Assembly: GCA_022446905.1 (NCBI GenBank)
Contig: JAKVBT010000006.1
Location: 1 to 39,165, forward strand
Origin: Phycisphaerales bacterium
GTDB taxonomy: Bacteria; Planctomycetota; Phycisphaerae; Phycisphaerales; SM1A02
DNA length: 39,165 nt
Direction of reading: 5' to 3'
Below, one piece after another: positions 31,830-38,737 of the stretch. The notes beneath the pieces were generated by a model. That model saw only the letters and a program-made list of their open reading frames with translations. It had not been told where the DNA came from and did not search any database. Numbering within the stretch: the first letter of the stretch is position 1; every line of letters starts with the position of its first letter. The translations under genes and the position numbers were made by a program.

Positions 31830-32384
31830 ATGATGATTCACGAGATTACGTCCAAGGTCGGCCGATACAAAGGTCGCAAACGCATCGGGCGAGGCCCGGG
31901 TAGCGGCCATGGCAAGACCAGTGGTCGCGGCCACAAGGGTGCCGGATCGCGTTCCGGACATAAGCGTCGCGCCTACTTTGAAGGTGGCCAAATGACTTGG
32001 GCTCGACGAATGCCCAAGCGGGGGTTCACTAATGCCATATTCCGGACTGAGTACCACGTGGTCAACCTCAAGACGCTGGAGCAGCGGTGTGAGGATGGCG
32101 CGACGGTCAACTTGGAGACACTCTCTAAGGTTGGCATTATTCGAGACACTAAGAAGCCACTCAAGATTCTTGGTGAAGGCGAATTGACCAAGCGACTCGA
32201 TGTCACTGCAGCCAAGTTGTCCAAGTCGGCAATGGCGAAAATCACGGCCGCTGGTGGCAATGTGACTGAGGTGCCGCTGAAGAAGTGGACTCGACCAGCC
32301 AAAACAGTCAAGAAGGCTGCGGCCGCAGCAACTCCTGAACCGGCTGTTGAGACACCGGCATCTGAAGAAACGGCTCAGGACTGA
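31830..32384 (+). CDS. rplO: 50S ribosomal protein L15 (uL15)
   Basis: Late-assembly large-subunit protein. The 184-residue protein has the Gly/Arg-rich N-terminus RKRIGRGPGSGHGKTSGRGHKGAGSRSG, then FEGGQMTWARRMPKRGF and the C-terminal KLSKSAMAKITAAGGNVTEV. A Lys/Ala then Pro/Glu tail of about 35 residues extends beyond the usual end. AAGGAG lies 10 nt before ATG 31830; ATG 31833 is possible. Confidence 0.96.
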   Translation: MMIHEITSKVGRYKGRKRIGRGPGSGHGKTSGRGHKGAGSRSGHKRRAYFEGGQMTWARRMPKRGFTNAIFRTEYHVVNLKTLEQRCEDGATVNLETLSKVGIIRDTKKPLKILGEGELTKRLDVTAAKLSKSAMAKITAAGGNVTEVPLKKWTRPAKTVKKAAAAATPEPAVETPASEETAQD

Positions 32385-32426
32385 TCGGAACTAAGGATAT
32401 CAACGCTCAAAGGCGACTCACACGGC

Positions 32427-33848
32427 ATGCTCAACGCAGTCCTCAACATCTTCCGAATCCCTGAACTCCGCAATCGTGTTCTGTTCACGCTTGGGGTGAT
32501 TGCGATCTATCGCATTGGGTTCTGGATTCCACTGGTTGGAGTCGACCAGACTCAGCTTGAGGCCTTGGCTCAGGAATCATCGGAGTCAGCCAGCGGTTTC
32601 GGTAAGTTGCTGGAGTATGTTTCGGTCTTCTCCGGTGGATCATTCAGCCAATCGACGATCTTCGGATTGGGCATCATGCCGTACATCACCGCGGCGATCA
32701 TTTTCCAACTTCTTCAGTCCGCCGTCCCGCGGCTGCAGGAGTTGAAGAAGGAAGGTGCTGCTGGTCAACAGAAGATCACGGAATGGACTCGCTATGCGAC
32801 CATTGCCATGTGTCTGATTCAGGGCTTTATGTGGATGAAGTTCCTTCAGACCAATGGTCTGGTCCAGCCACAGTTTCGTGGTCAGGGCGGCATGCTCATC
32901 TTCTACTTCTCAGGTTTGACGGCGTTGACGGCCGGCAGCGTCTTCCTGATGTGGCTTGGTGAGCAGATCGACAAGTATGGCATCGGCAATGGTGTGTCCC
33001 TCATTCTGACAGCGGGCATTGTCAGTCAAATGCCAATGGCCATCGGCTGGCTCGTCAATAACGTCGACTTCTCGTTGCAGAGTGGCGACGGGAGTGTCGG
33101 TGTACTTGGCATCCTGTTCTTGATTGTGGCATTTGTCATCGTCGTGGCGGGGTCCATCCTGATTACGGTGGCGCAGCGCCGTATCCCCATTCAGCAAGCT
33201 CGACATACCCGGGGCCGTCGAACTTACGGTGGCCAGAAGCATTATCTGCCCTTGCGTGTCAATCATGCGGGCGTGATGCCCATCATCTTTGCGTCCTCGC
33301 TGCTGATCTTCCCGAGTTCATTCCTCGGTTATTTGGCGACGAGCATTTCGCAGGACTCACCCATGTGGTGGCAAAATGTCGTGTACTTCATGAACAGGAA
33401 TTTCCAGTTCGGGGAGTACCCATACATCATCTGCGAGATCATTCTGATCTACTTCTTTAGTTACTTCTGGACGACGGTGGTCTTCAGCCCTGAGGACATG
33501 TCGCAGCAGTTGCGGGAGAACGGAAGCTTTATTCCAGGTTTGCGCCCCGGACCACGAACCGCCGAGTATCTCGAAACGGTGGTGGAGCGGATTACCTATG
33601 TGGGCGCTGGATTCCTAGCCATCATTGCGGTCATCCCTTCGATGGTTGCCCGCTATATGGATATTCCATTCTTCGTCTCAAGCTTCCTCGGAGGAACGGG
33701 GTTGCTTATTGTGGTGAGCGTTGGACTTGATCTGATTCAAAGGATCGAAGCCAATCTGCTCATGCGGAATTACAGAGGATTTATCACGGGTGCCGACACC
33801 TCCCGCCGCAGTGGTGGCATGGGTGGTTCGACACCGCAGCGGTCTTGA
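32427..33848 (+). CDS. secY: Preprotein translocase subunit SecY
   Basis: Central pore of the Sec translocon in the cytoplasmic membrane. The 473-residue protein has ten hydrophobic segments. It starts with FRIPELRNRVLFTLGVIAIYRIGFWIPLVG, has GLGIMPYITAAIIFQLL (plug/TM2 region), QRRIPIQQARH, LRVNHAGVMPIIFASSL, and FFSYFWTTVVFSPEDMSQQLRENGSFIPGLRPG. Length is slightly above the usual 430-450. The gene is followed directly by infA, without adk or map. Confidence 0.97.
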   Translation: MLNAVLNIFRIPELRNRVLFTLGVIAIYRIGFWIPLVGVDQTQLEALAQESSESASGFGKLLEYVSVFSGGSFSQSTIFGLGIMPYITAAIIFQLLQSAVPRLQELKKEGAAGQQKITEWTRYATIAMCLIQGFMWMKFLQTNGLVQPQFRGQGGMLIFYFSGLTALTAGSVFLMWLGEQIDKYGIGNGVSLILTAGIVSQMPMAIGWLVNNVDFSLQSGDGSVGVLGILFLIVAFVIVVAGSILITVAQRRIPIQQARHTRGRRTYGGQKHYLPLRVNHAGVMPIIFASSLLIFPSSFLGYLATSISQDSPMWWQNVVYFMNRNFQFGEYPYIICEIILIYFFSYFWTTVVFSPEDMSQQLRENGSFIPGLRPGPRTAEYLETVVERITYVGAGFLAIIAVIPSMVARYMDIPFFVSSFLGGTGLLIVVSVGLDLIQRIEANLLMRNYRGFITGADTSRRSGGMGGSTPQRS

Positions 33849-33866
33849 GGAGGTTCTGAGCAGCAC

Positions 33867-34082
33867 ATGGCCAAGGAGGAAAAGATTGTCCTCGACGCAG
33901 TCGTCAAAGAAGCACTGCCCGACACCCGGTTCATGGTTGAACTGGAAAACGGCAAGCAGATTCTGGCGTATATCAGTGGTCGAATGCGAAAGTTCTACAT
34001 TCGCATTCTTCCGGGCGACAGTGTCAAGGTTGAGATTAGCCCCTACGACATGACCAAAGGCCGCATCGTCTACCGTCAGTAG
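33867..34082 (+). CDS. infA: Translation initiation factor IF-1
   Basis: OB-fold factor that occupies the A site during initiation. The 71-residue protein [22 protein letters not shown] continues with [47 protein letters not shown], the standard IF-1 core. GAGGAGG lies about 14 nt upstream, longer than usual. Confidence 0.97.
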   Translation: MAKEEKIVLDAVVKEALPDTRFMVELENGKQILAYISGRMRKFYIRILPGDSVKVEISPYDMTKGRIVYRQ

Positions 34083-34102
34083 GTGACATCAGGAAAGACA
34101 CT

Positions 34103-34219
34103 ATGAAAGTCAAAAGCAGCATTAAACGACGAACCAAGGACTGCCAGATCGTTATCCGCAAGGGACGACGGTACGTCATCAACAAGAAGAACCCCAGGCT
34201 CAAGGCCCGTCAGGGCTGA
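34103..34219 (+). CDS. rpmJ: 50S ribosomal protein L36 (bL36), zinc-free form
   Basis: A 38-residue gene translated from ATG 34103: [18 protein letters not shown], then [20 protein letters not shown]. It matches the C-minus form exemplified by E. coli YkgO ([26 protein letters not shown]), with just one Cys (C14) and no final Cys/His set for zinc. AGGA lies 8 nt before ATG. It is in the usual place between infA and rpsM. Confidence 0.95.
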   Translation: MKVKSSIKRRTKDCQIVIRKGRRYVINKKNPRLKARQG

Positions 34220-34237
34220 GGAACACGGAGTCACGAT

Positions 34238-34615
34238 ATGCCACGTATTGCAGGCATCGACATTCCCGAGAAGAAGAAGATCCGTTATTCGCTGCGGTAC
34301 ATCCACGGCATTGGACCACGCTTCTCAGACGACATTCTCACCGCCGCTGGTGTCAGTCCAGACACCAAGGCCGGTGATCTCACTGAGGCGGAAGTAGTCG
34401 CGATCACAGGCGTCATCGAAGAGGGTTATCTCGTCGAGGGATCGTTGCGGCGACAGGTTCAACAGAATGTGCAGCGACTGCGCGACATTCGCAGCTATCG
34501 AGGCGATCGTCATCGCCGCGGACTGCCGACACGCGGTCAACGCACCAAGTGCAATGCTCGTACCCGCAAGGGCCGTAAGCGTACGGTGGCGGGCAAGAAG
34601 GGCGTTAAGGGCTGA
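34238..34615 (+). CDS. rpsM: 30S ribosomal protein S13 (uS13)
   Basis: Head protein contacting P-site tRNA and the large subunit. The 125-residue protein begins MPRIAGIDIPEKKKIRYSLRYIHGIG and has the C-terminal block IRSYRGDRHRRGLPTRGQRTKCNARTRKGRKRTVAGKK, all typical. CGGAG lies 7 nt before ATG. Confidence 0.97.
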   Translation: MPRIAGIDIPEKKKIRYSLRYIHGIGPRFSDDILTAAGVSPDTKAGDLTEAEVVAITGVIEEGYLVEGSLRRQVQQNVQRLRDIRSYRGDRHRRGLPTRGQRTKCNARTRKGRKRTVAGKKGVKG

Positions 34616-34667
34616 TTTGACCCTGAAGGAACATCAAGGTTCGATATCGGACCCGGAGTACTGAATC

Positions 34668-35039
34668 ATGGCCAAGAAGAAGATTCGAAAAAACATCACC
34701 AAGGCGATCGTCCACGTGAACGCATCGTTCAACAACACGATTGTCACGTTCACCGACCTTGGTGGCGAGACTTTGTGCTGGGACTCTGCCGGAACTGTTG
34801 GGTTCAAGGGTGCCAGAAAGGCGACCCCATTTGCTGCGACCAGGGCGGCCGAGCGTTCGGCTTCCAAGGCCAAGCGGATGGGAGTTGCTGAAGTTGAAGT
34901 TCGAGTGAAGGGTCCTGGAAGCGGTCGCGAAGCGGCAGTCACCGGACTTGATCATGCCGGTCTCATCATTACCGCAATCGAAGATCACACACCGGTACTC
35001 CACAACGGGTGCCGGCCGAAGAAGCAGCGTCGCTGCTGA
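34668..35039 (+). CDS. rpsK: 30S ribosomal protein S11 (uS11)
   Basis: Platform protein near the mRNA exit. The 123-residue protein has [78 protein letters not shown] at the end. CGGAG is 9 nt before ATG. rpsD (S4), often next, is absent; a 135-nt gap leads to rpoA. Confidence 0.97.
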   Translation: MAKKKIRKNITKAIVHVNASFNNTIVTFTDLGGETLCWDSAGTVGFKGARKATPFAATRAAERSASKAKRMGVAEVEVRVKGPGSGREAAVTGLDHAGLIITAIEDHTPVLHNGCRPKKQRRC

Positions 35040-35047
35040 GTTTGAGT

Positions 35048-35140
35048 GCGGGAGTGGATCTCCCGCCGAGTCGGGCGCAGAAGGGCTGCATCGCCAAGTA
35101 GCAGGGCGGATCAGTACCGAGCACCCCGGTTCGATTCCAG
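35048..35140 (+). other. Structured gap before rpoA with tRNA-like segments
   Basis: GCGGGAG (35048-35054) and CTCCCGC (35060-35066) form a perfect 7-bp hairpin just after rpsK. Further on, ATCGCC-AAGTAGCAG-GGC (35091-35107) resembles a tRNA D arm, CGG-ATCAGTA-CCG (35107-35119) a shortened anticodon arm, and GGTTCGATTCC (35128-35138) a T-loop. The T stem and acceptor do not pair, so it is not a functional tRNA as read. It could be a degraded tRNA copy or a regulatory mimic. Confidence 0.35.
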
Positions 35141-35174
35141 ATTTGGAAACACTGCTACACAAGAGGAGTTTGTC

Positions 35175-36200
35175 ATGCACGTTCGATGGAGAGGATTGGA
35201 ACTGCCCGCTGGCGTCGATGTCGATCCGAAGACTCGGACCGATTCATTTGGACGCTTCACGGTTGAGCCGCTGGAGCGTGGCTTTGGCACGACCATCGGC
35301 AACAGCCTTCGCCGAATTCTGCTGAGCAGCATCGAGGGTTCTGCTGTGACGACGATCACCGTCGGTGGTGTCGAGCACGAATTCACCTCGATTGCAGGCA
35401 TGCATGAGGATGTGACGGACCTGCTGCTTAACATCAAGGGTCTCGTTGTTTCCATCGATAGTGATGAGGATGGCGAGCGCACCATGAAGTTGCAGGCTGG
35501 TGGCCCAGGTGCGGTAACGGCCGACCTGATTGAAGCAGATCCCGCGATTCGAATTCTGAACCCCGACCATGTCATTGCCACCTTGACCGAGGATGTCAAT
35601 CTGGACATTGAGATGGCGGTCAATCGTGGTCGTGGATACTCACCTGCTAACGAGCGACACGTCCGTAGCAGCGACGACCAACTCATTGGAGAAATTCCAA
35701 TCGATGCTATCTACAGCCCCGTGTTGCGAGTGCGGTACCGCGTAGAAGATACGCGTGTGGGTCAGAAGACCAACTTCGACCGACTTGTCATGGATATCTG
35801 GACGGATGGGACCGTCACACCTGAAATGGCACTGACCGAGGCTGGCAAGATTCTCCGCAAGCACCTGAACCCCTTCGTGCAGGTGCAGGAGCCCGGTGAA
35901 GAGCGTATTTCTGACGAGGCAGCAGCAGCTGCAGCGGTCGATGACGCGCTCATCAACAAGCTGAACATGCCAATATTGGACCTCGATCTGACAGTGCGTT
36001 CCAACAACTGTCTCGAATCGGCCGCTGTGGAAACTGTAGCGGCTTTGGTGGTCAAGACTGAAGCGGAACTGCTGGGGGTCAGAAGTTTCGGGAAGACCTC
36101 ACTGCGTGAGATTGTCAAGAAACTTGAGGAAATGGGCCTGTCGCTGGGCATGCGGTTGCCTGAGGGCTACACGCCGCCCGAGGCAGCCTACGTCGGCTGA
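35175..36200 (+). CDS. rpoA: DNA-directed RNA polymerase subunit alpha
   Basis: Assembly scaffold and activator/UP-element contact of RNA polymerase. The 341-residue protein has the N-terminal dimerisation domain with FTVEPLERGFGTTIGNSLRRILLSSIEGSAV, GMHEDVTDLLLNIKGLV and RVRYRVEDTRVGQKTNFDRLVMDIWTDGT. A linker follows, then the C-terminal domain (LDLTVRSNNCLESAAVETVAALV, RSFGKTSLREIVKKLEEMGLSLGM). ATG 35175 is chosen over upstream frame because AAGAGGAG lies 6 nt before it and similarity begins there. Confidence 0.97.
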   Translation: MHVRWRGLELPAGVDVDPKTRTDSFGRFTVEPLERGFGTTIGNSLRRILLSSIEGSAVTTITVGGVEHEFTSIAGMHEDVTDLLLNIKGLVVSIDSDEDGERTMKLQAGGPGAVTADLIEADPAIRILNPDHVIATLTEDVNLDIEMAVNRGRGYSPANERHVRSSDDQLIGEIPIDAIYSPVLRVRYRVEDTRVGQKTNFDRLVMDIWTDGTVTPEMALTEAGKILRKHLNPFVQVQEPGEERISDEAAAAAAVDDALINKLNMPILDLDLTVRSNNCLESAAVETVAALVVKTEAELLGVRSFGKTSLREIVKKLEEMGLSLGMRLPEGYTPPEAAYVG

Positions 36201-36245
36201 TTAAGAACGCGTCACTGCAGTGCGGTGATGTCAAGGAGTAGAGCA

Positions 36246-36998
36246 ATGCGAAATCGCATTCAAGGCAAGCAACTCAATCGGGACAGTGAGCACCGCCGCG
36301 CTATGCTGCGCAACCTCGCTGCCGCTTTGTTTGAGCATGGACAGATCGAAACGACCATGCCGAAAGCGAAAGCGGTGCAGCCATTTATCGAGAAGATCAT
36401 CACAATTGCCAAGAAGGGCGGCTTAAACGCTCGGCGTCAGATTGAATCTCGTCTTAATGACCGCATGATCCACAGTTGGGTTGCAGATTCGAATGTCCCA
36501 GACGCGCGCAAGGAAAGCGCTTGGTTTGACCTTCCAGATCCATCATCAATTGAATTCAATCGATATGGCGAACTGCGCAAGGCTCCACGCCTGGTGCAAC
36601 ATGTGATGACGACTGTGGCTGATCAATACCGTGATCGCGATGGTGGATACACCCGTGTGGTACGGACCGGTCGGCATCGCCTCGGTGATGGTGGCGACAT
36701 CGTTGTTCTTCAACTGGTCGGACAAGAGGAGGGTCCACAGATCGGCGGTGGCACATCAGGTCGTCGCAAGCAAGCTGATCGACGGACCGCATTTGCAGCA
36801 TCTCTGCGTCAAGACACTGAGGCTCCTGCGGCTCACGAGGAAGAAACTCCTGTCGACGCAGAAACTGAAGTGACAGAAGATGCGACGGCTACAGAGGTGG
36901 CGGCGGAAGTTGTTGCCGATGATGCGGCTCCTGAAGCGGACACAGCTGATGCCGCTGAATCAGATGCGGATGATGCTGAAGCCTCCAAGGACGAGTAA
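36246..36998 (+). CDS. rplQ: 50S ribosomal protein L17 (bL17) with long acidic tail
   Basis: Lies near the tunnel exit. The N-terminus MRNRIQGKQLNRDSEHRRAMLRNLAAALFEHGQIETTMPKAKAVQPFIEKIITIAKKG is canonical. At 250 residues it is about twice the usual 120-130. It has an inserted segment before the GGYTRVVRTGRHRLGDGGDIVVLQLV core, and an Ala/Asp/Glu tail of about 65 residues at the C-terminus. AAGGAG 7 nt before ATG 36246 sets the start. It is the last gene of the ribosomal operon. Confidence 0.96.
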   Translation: MRNRIQGKQLNRDSEHRRAMLRNLAAALFEHGQIETTMPKAKAVQPFIEKIITIAKKGGLNARRQIESRLNDRMIHSWVADSNVPDARKESAWFDLPDPSSIEFNRYGELRKAPRLVQHVMTTVADQYRDRDGGYTRVVRTGRHRLGDGGDIVVLQLVGQEEGPQIGGGTSGRRKQADRRTAFAASLRQDTEAPAAHEEETPVDAETEVTEDATATEVAAEVVADDAAPEADTADAAESDADDAEASKDE

Positions 36999-37027
36999 GC
37001 CTCCTTCTCACAGCATGATGAGTATTC

Positions 37028-37061
37028 CATCGCCCCGGCCCAATCATGGGTCGGGGCGATG
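37028..37061 (+). terminator. 14-bp hairpin ending the ribosomal operon
   Basis: CATCGCCCCGGCCC (37028-37041) and GGGTCGGGGCGATG (37048-37061) pair over 14 positions with a single G-T wobble around a six-base AATCAT loop. It lies 30 nt after the rplQ stop. No T-run follows, so it resembles the hairpin at 5861-5888 in being GC-rich but U-poor. Confidence 0.7.
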
Positions 37062-37091
37062 TCATGAATGCGGCCCCCTCGATGCTTCGGA

Positions 37092-37097
37092 TATCCT
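37092..37097 (+). promoter_or_regulatory. Candidate -10 element for pheS
   Basis: TATCCT lies 11 nt before ATG 37109, predicting a leader of only about four bases. It overlaps the alternative upstream start ATG 37082. No clear -35 was seen. Confidence 0.35.
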
Positions 37098-37108
37098 CCG
37101 CCACGTCC

Positions 37109-38089
37109 ATGACCGTTGATATCGATGCAACCCGAACGGAGGCTTTGGAATCGCTGCATTCGGCGGATGATGCCAGTGGGCTTGAAGACTGGCGTATCAA
37201 CTGGCTGGGCACCAAAGGCCGGCTCAAATCGATGATGGGGGCGATGAAGGATCTGGACCCATCAGATCGTCCAGCCTTTGGTCAGGGTATGAATGCGCTC
37301 AAGGCCACTTTGGAAGAGTCATTTGCAGAGCGAAAATCAGCGATTGACTCAGTGCCACAAGGACCTGGGATTGATGTCACCGAGCCAGGTCTGCCGGTGG
37401 GACTGGGGCGACAGCACATCATTTCACGCACGGTTGCTGACATCCTTGATGTATTCGGTCGCATGGGTTTCACGCCGGTTACTGGCCCCGAGGTGGAAGA
37501 CGAGTGGCACAACTTCACAGCCCTCAATGTTCCAGAGGCGCATCCGGCTCGTGAACCAGTGGACAACTTCTATCTTGCCGCAGGTGGGATGTTGCGAAGC
37601 CAGACCTCCACGGTGCAGATCAGGGTGCTTGAAGAGACGCCGCCGCCAGTGCGCATCGTCGCCGCTGGGCGCGTCTATCGGCCTGATACCCACGATGCGA
37701 CTCACTTCAGCATGTTCCATCAGGTCGAAGGACTTTTGGTTGACCGTGATGTGACGATGGTGGATTTGAAGAGCTCACTGCTGGGATTCGCACATGCCTA
37801 CTTTGGTCCAGAAGCCGAGGTGCGTATGCGGCCCAGTTTCTTTCCATTCACAGAGCCGTCAGCTGAAGTGGATATGAAAATGAAAATCAAGGATTCGTGG
37901 CAGTGGGTTGAGCTCGGTGGATGTGGCATGGTGGATCCCAACGTTCTGACAGCAGTCGGCCTTGATCCAGAAGAGTGGACGGGATTCGCCTTTGGCTTGG
38001 GTGTTGAGCGCATTGCGATGCGAAAATACGGCATCGCTGATATTCGATGGCTCTATGAAAATGACGCCCGCTTTTTGCGACAGTTTTGA
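37109..38089 (+). CDS. pheS: Phenylalanyl-tRNA synthetase alpha subunit
   Basis: Catalytic subunit of the alpha2-beta2 enzyme charging tRNA-Phe. The 326-residue protein has a short N-terminal coiled-coil region (INWLGTKGRLKSMMGAMKDL) and the class II core: GFTPVTGPEVEDEWHNFTALNVPEAHPARE, motif 2 in RIVAAGRVYRPDTHDATHFSMFHQVEGLLVD, FFPFTEPSAEVDM, and motif 3 GFAFGLGVERIAMRKYGIADIR. ATG 37109 is preferred on promoter spacing; ATG 37082 is possible. pheT is not downstream in this window. Confidence 0.96.
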   Translation: MTVDIDATRTEALESLHSADDASGLEDWRINWLGTKGRLKSMMGAMKDLDPSDRPAFGQGMNALKATLEESFAERKSAIDSVPQGPGIDVTEPGLPVGLGRQHIISRTVADILDVFGRMGFTPVTGPEVEDEWHNFTALNVPEAHPAREPVDNFYLAAGGMLRSQTSTVQIRVLEETPPPVRIVAAGRVYRPDTHDATHFSMFHQVEGLLVDRDVTMVDLKSSLLGFAHAYFGPEAEVRMRPSFFPFTEPSAEVDMKMKIKDSWQWVELGGCGMVDPNVLTAVGLDPEEWTGFAFGLGVERIAMRKYGIADIRWLYENDARFLRQF

Positions 38090-38116
38090 GACGCCAGTCT
38101 AAAGAAGGGATCTGCG

Positions 38117-38731
38117 ATGACTGATGAGAAGCCTCCAGAAGCCAAGTTAAGTGATGTGCCAATGCCCTCTGAGACCTTTCTGCCTGGTGACAGCATTCAG
38201 GGAGATGAAGTGCCGCAGTGGGTGTCCATTGTCTGCATCGTGCTGGGCATTCTTGGGCTGCTTTGCTGGGGGGGGCAGGGGCTAATGATGATGGTGCCAG
38301 AAGGTTTGGCCTCAGAGATGCCGGAACCTTCGCCCGATTTTCGAAGCTGGATGTACGTTCAGTATTTCGCCGGGGTGGTACTTGGGATCTGGCTGATCGT
38401 TGCAGGCAGTGGGGGTTTGTCAGGGGCATCTTGGGCTCGGTCAGCAGTGCGTTGGTGGGCCTGGGTGCGATTGCTGCTTGCGCTCATCAGCATTCTCGTT
38501 GCATGGCAGTGGTTTGATGAGGTGGTGGATCAGAGCATGGTGTCCATGCGGGCTGAAATGGCCGGTGCGCCAGATCTTTCAAATGACAATGCCACAACAG
38601 CAGCCACTGATGTTTTGCCAAGAGAGAGCGTAGAGATCTTCACTGGGTTCGCGATGGCGTTGCAGACACTTGCCGTGTGTCTTTGGCCGGTGCTCGCATT
38701 GATTACGACCCGCCGTCGTGGGAGTGGGTGA
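38117..38731 (+). CDS. Hypothetical membrane protein with four predicted helices
   Basis: A 204-residue protein of unrecognised family. The first 30 residues are hydrophilic and Pro/Glu-rich (MTDEKPPEAKLSDVPMP), followed by four hydrophobic segments: near 34-60, 80-98, 106-125 and 178-196. A Ser/Asp/Thr-rich loop precedes the last helix and the C-terminus is basic (TTRRRGSG). AAGAAGGGA is 6-7 nt before ATG. It lies between pheS and tyrS, 6 nt from the latter, so the three are probably co-transcribed. Confidence 0.7.
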   Translation: MTDEKPPEAKLSDVPMPSETFLPGDSIQGDEVPQWVSIVCIVLGILGLLCWGGQGLMMMVPEGLASEMPEPSPDFRSWMYVQYFAGVVLGIWLIVAGSGGLSGASWARSAVRWWAWVRLLLALISILVAWQWFDEVVDQSMVSMRAEMAGAPDLSNDNATTAATDVLPRESVEIFTGFAMALQTLAVCLWPVLALITTRRRGSG

Positions 38732-38737
38732 TCGGTG

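Noticed and set aside
35088-35160. Functional tRNA gene between rpsK and rpoA
   Set aside because: D-arm and T-loop-like words are present, but acceptor and T stems do not pair and the anticodon arm is too short.
35111-35686. 191-codon minus-strand frame opposite rpoA
   Set aside because: Ser/Arg-rich shadow of rpoA, no start signals.
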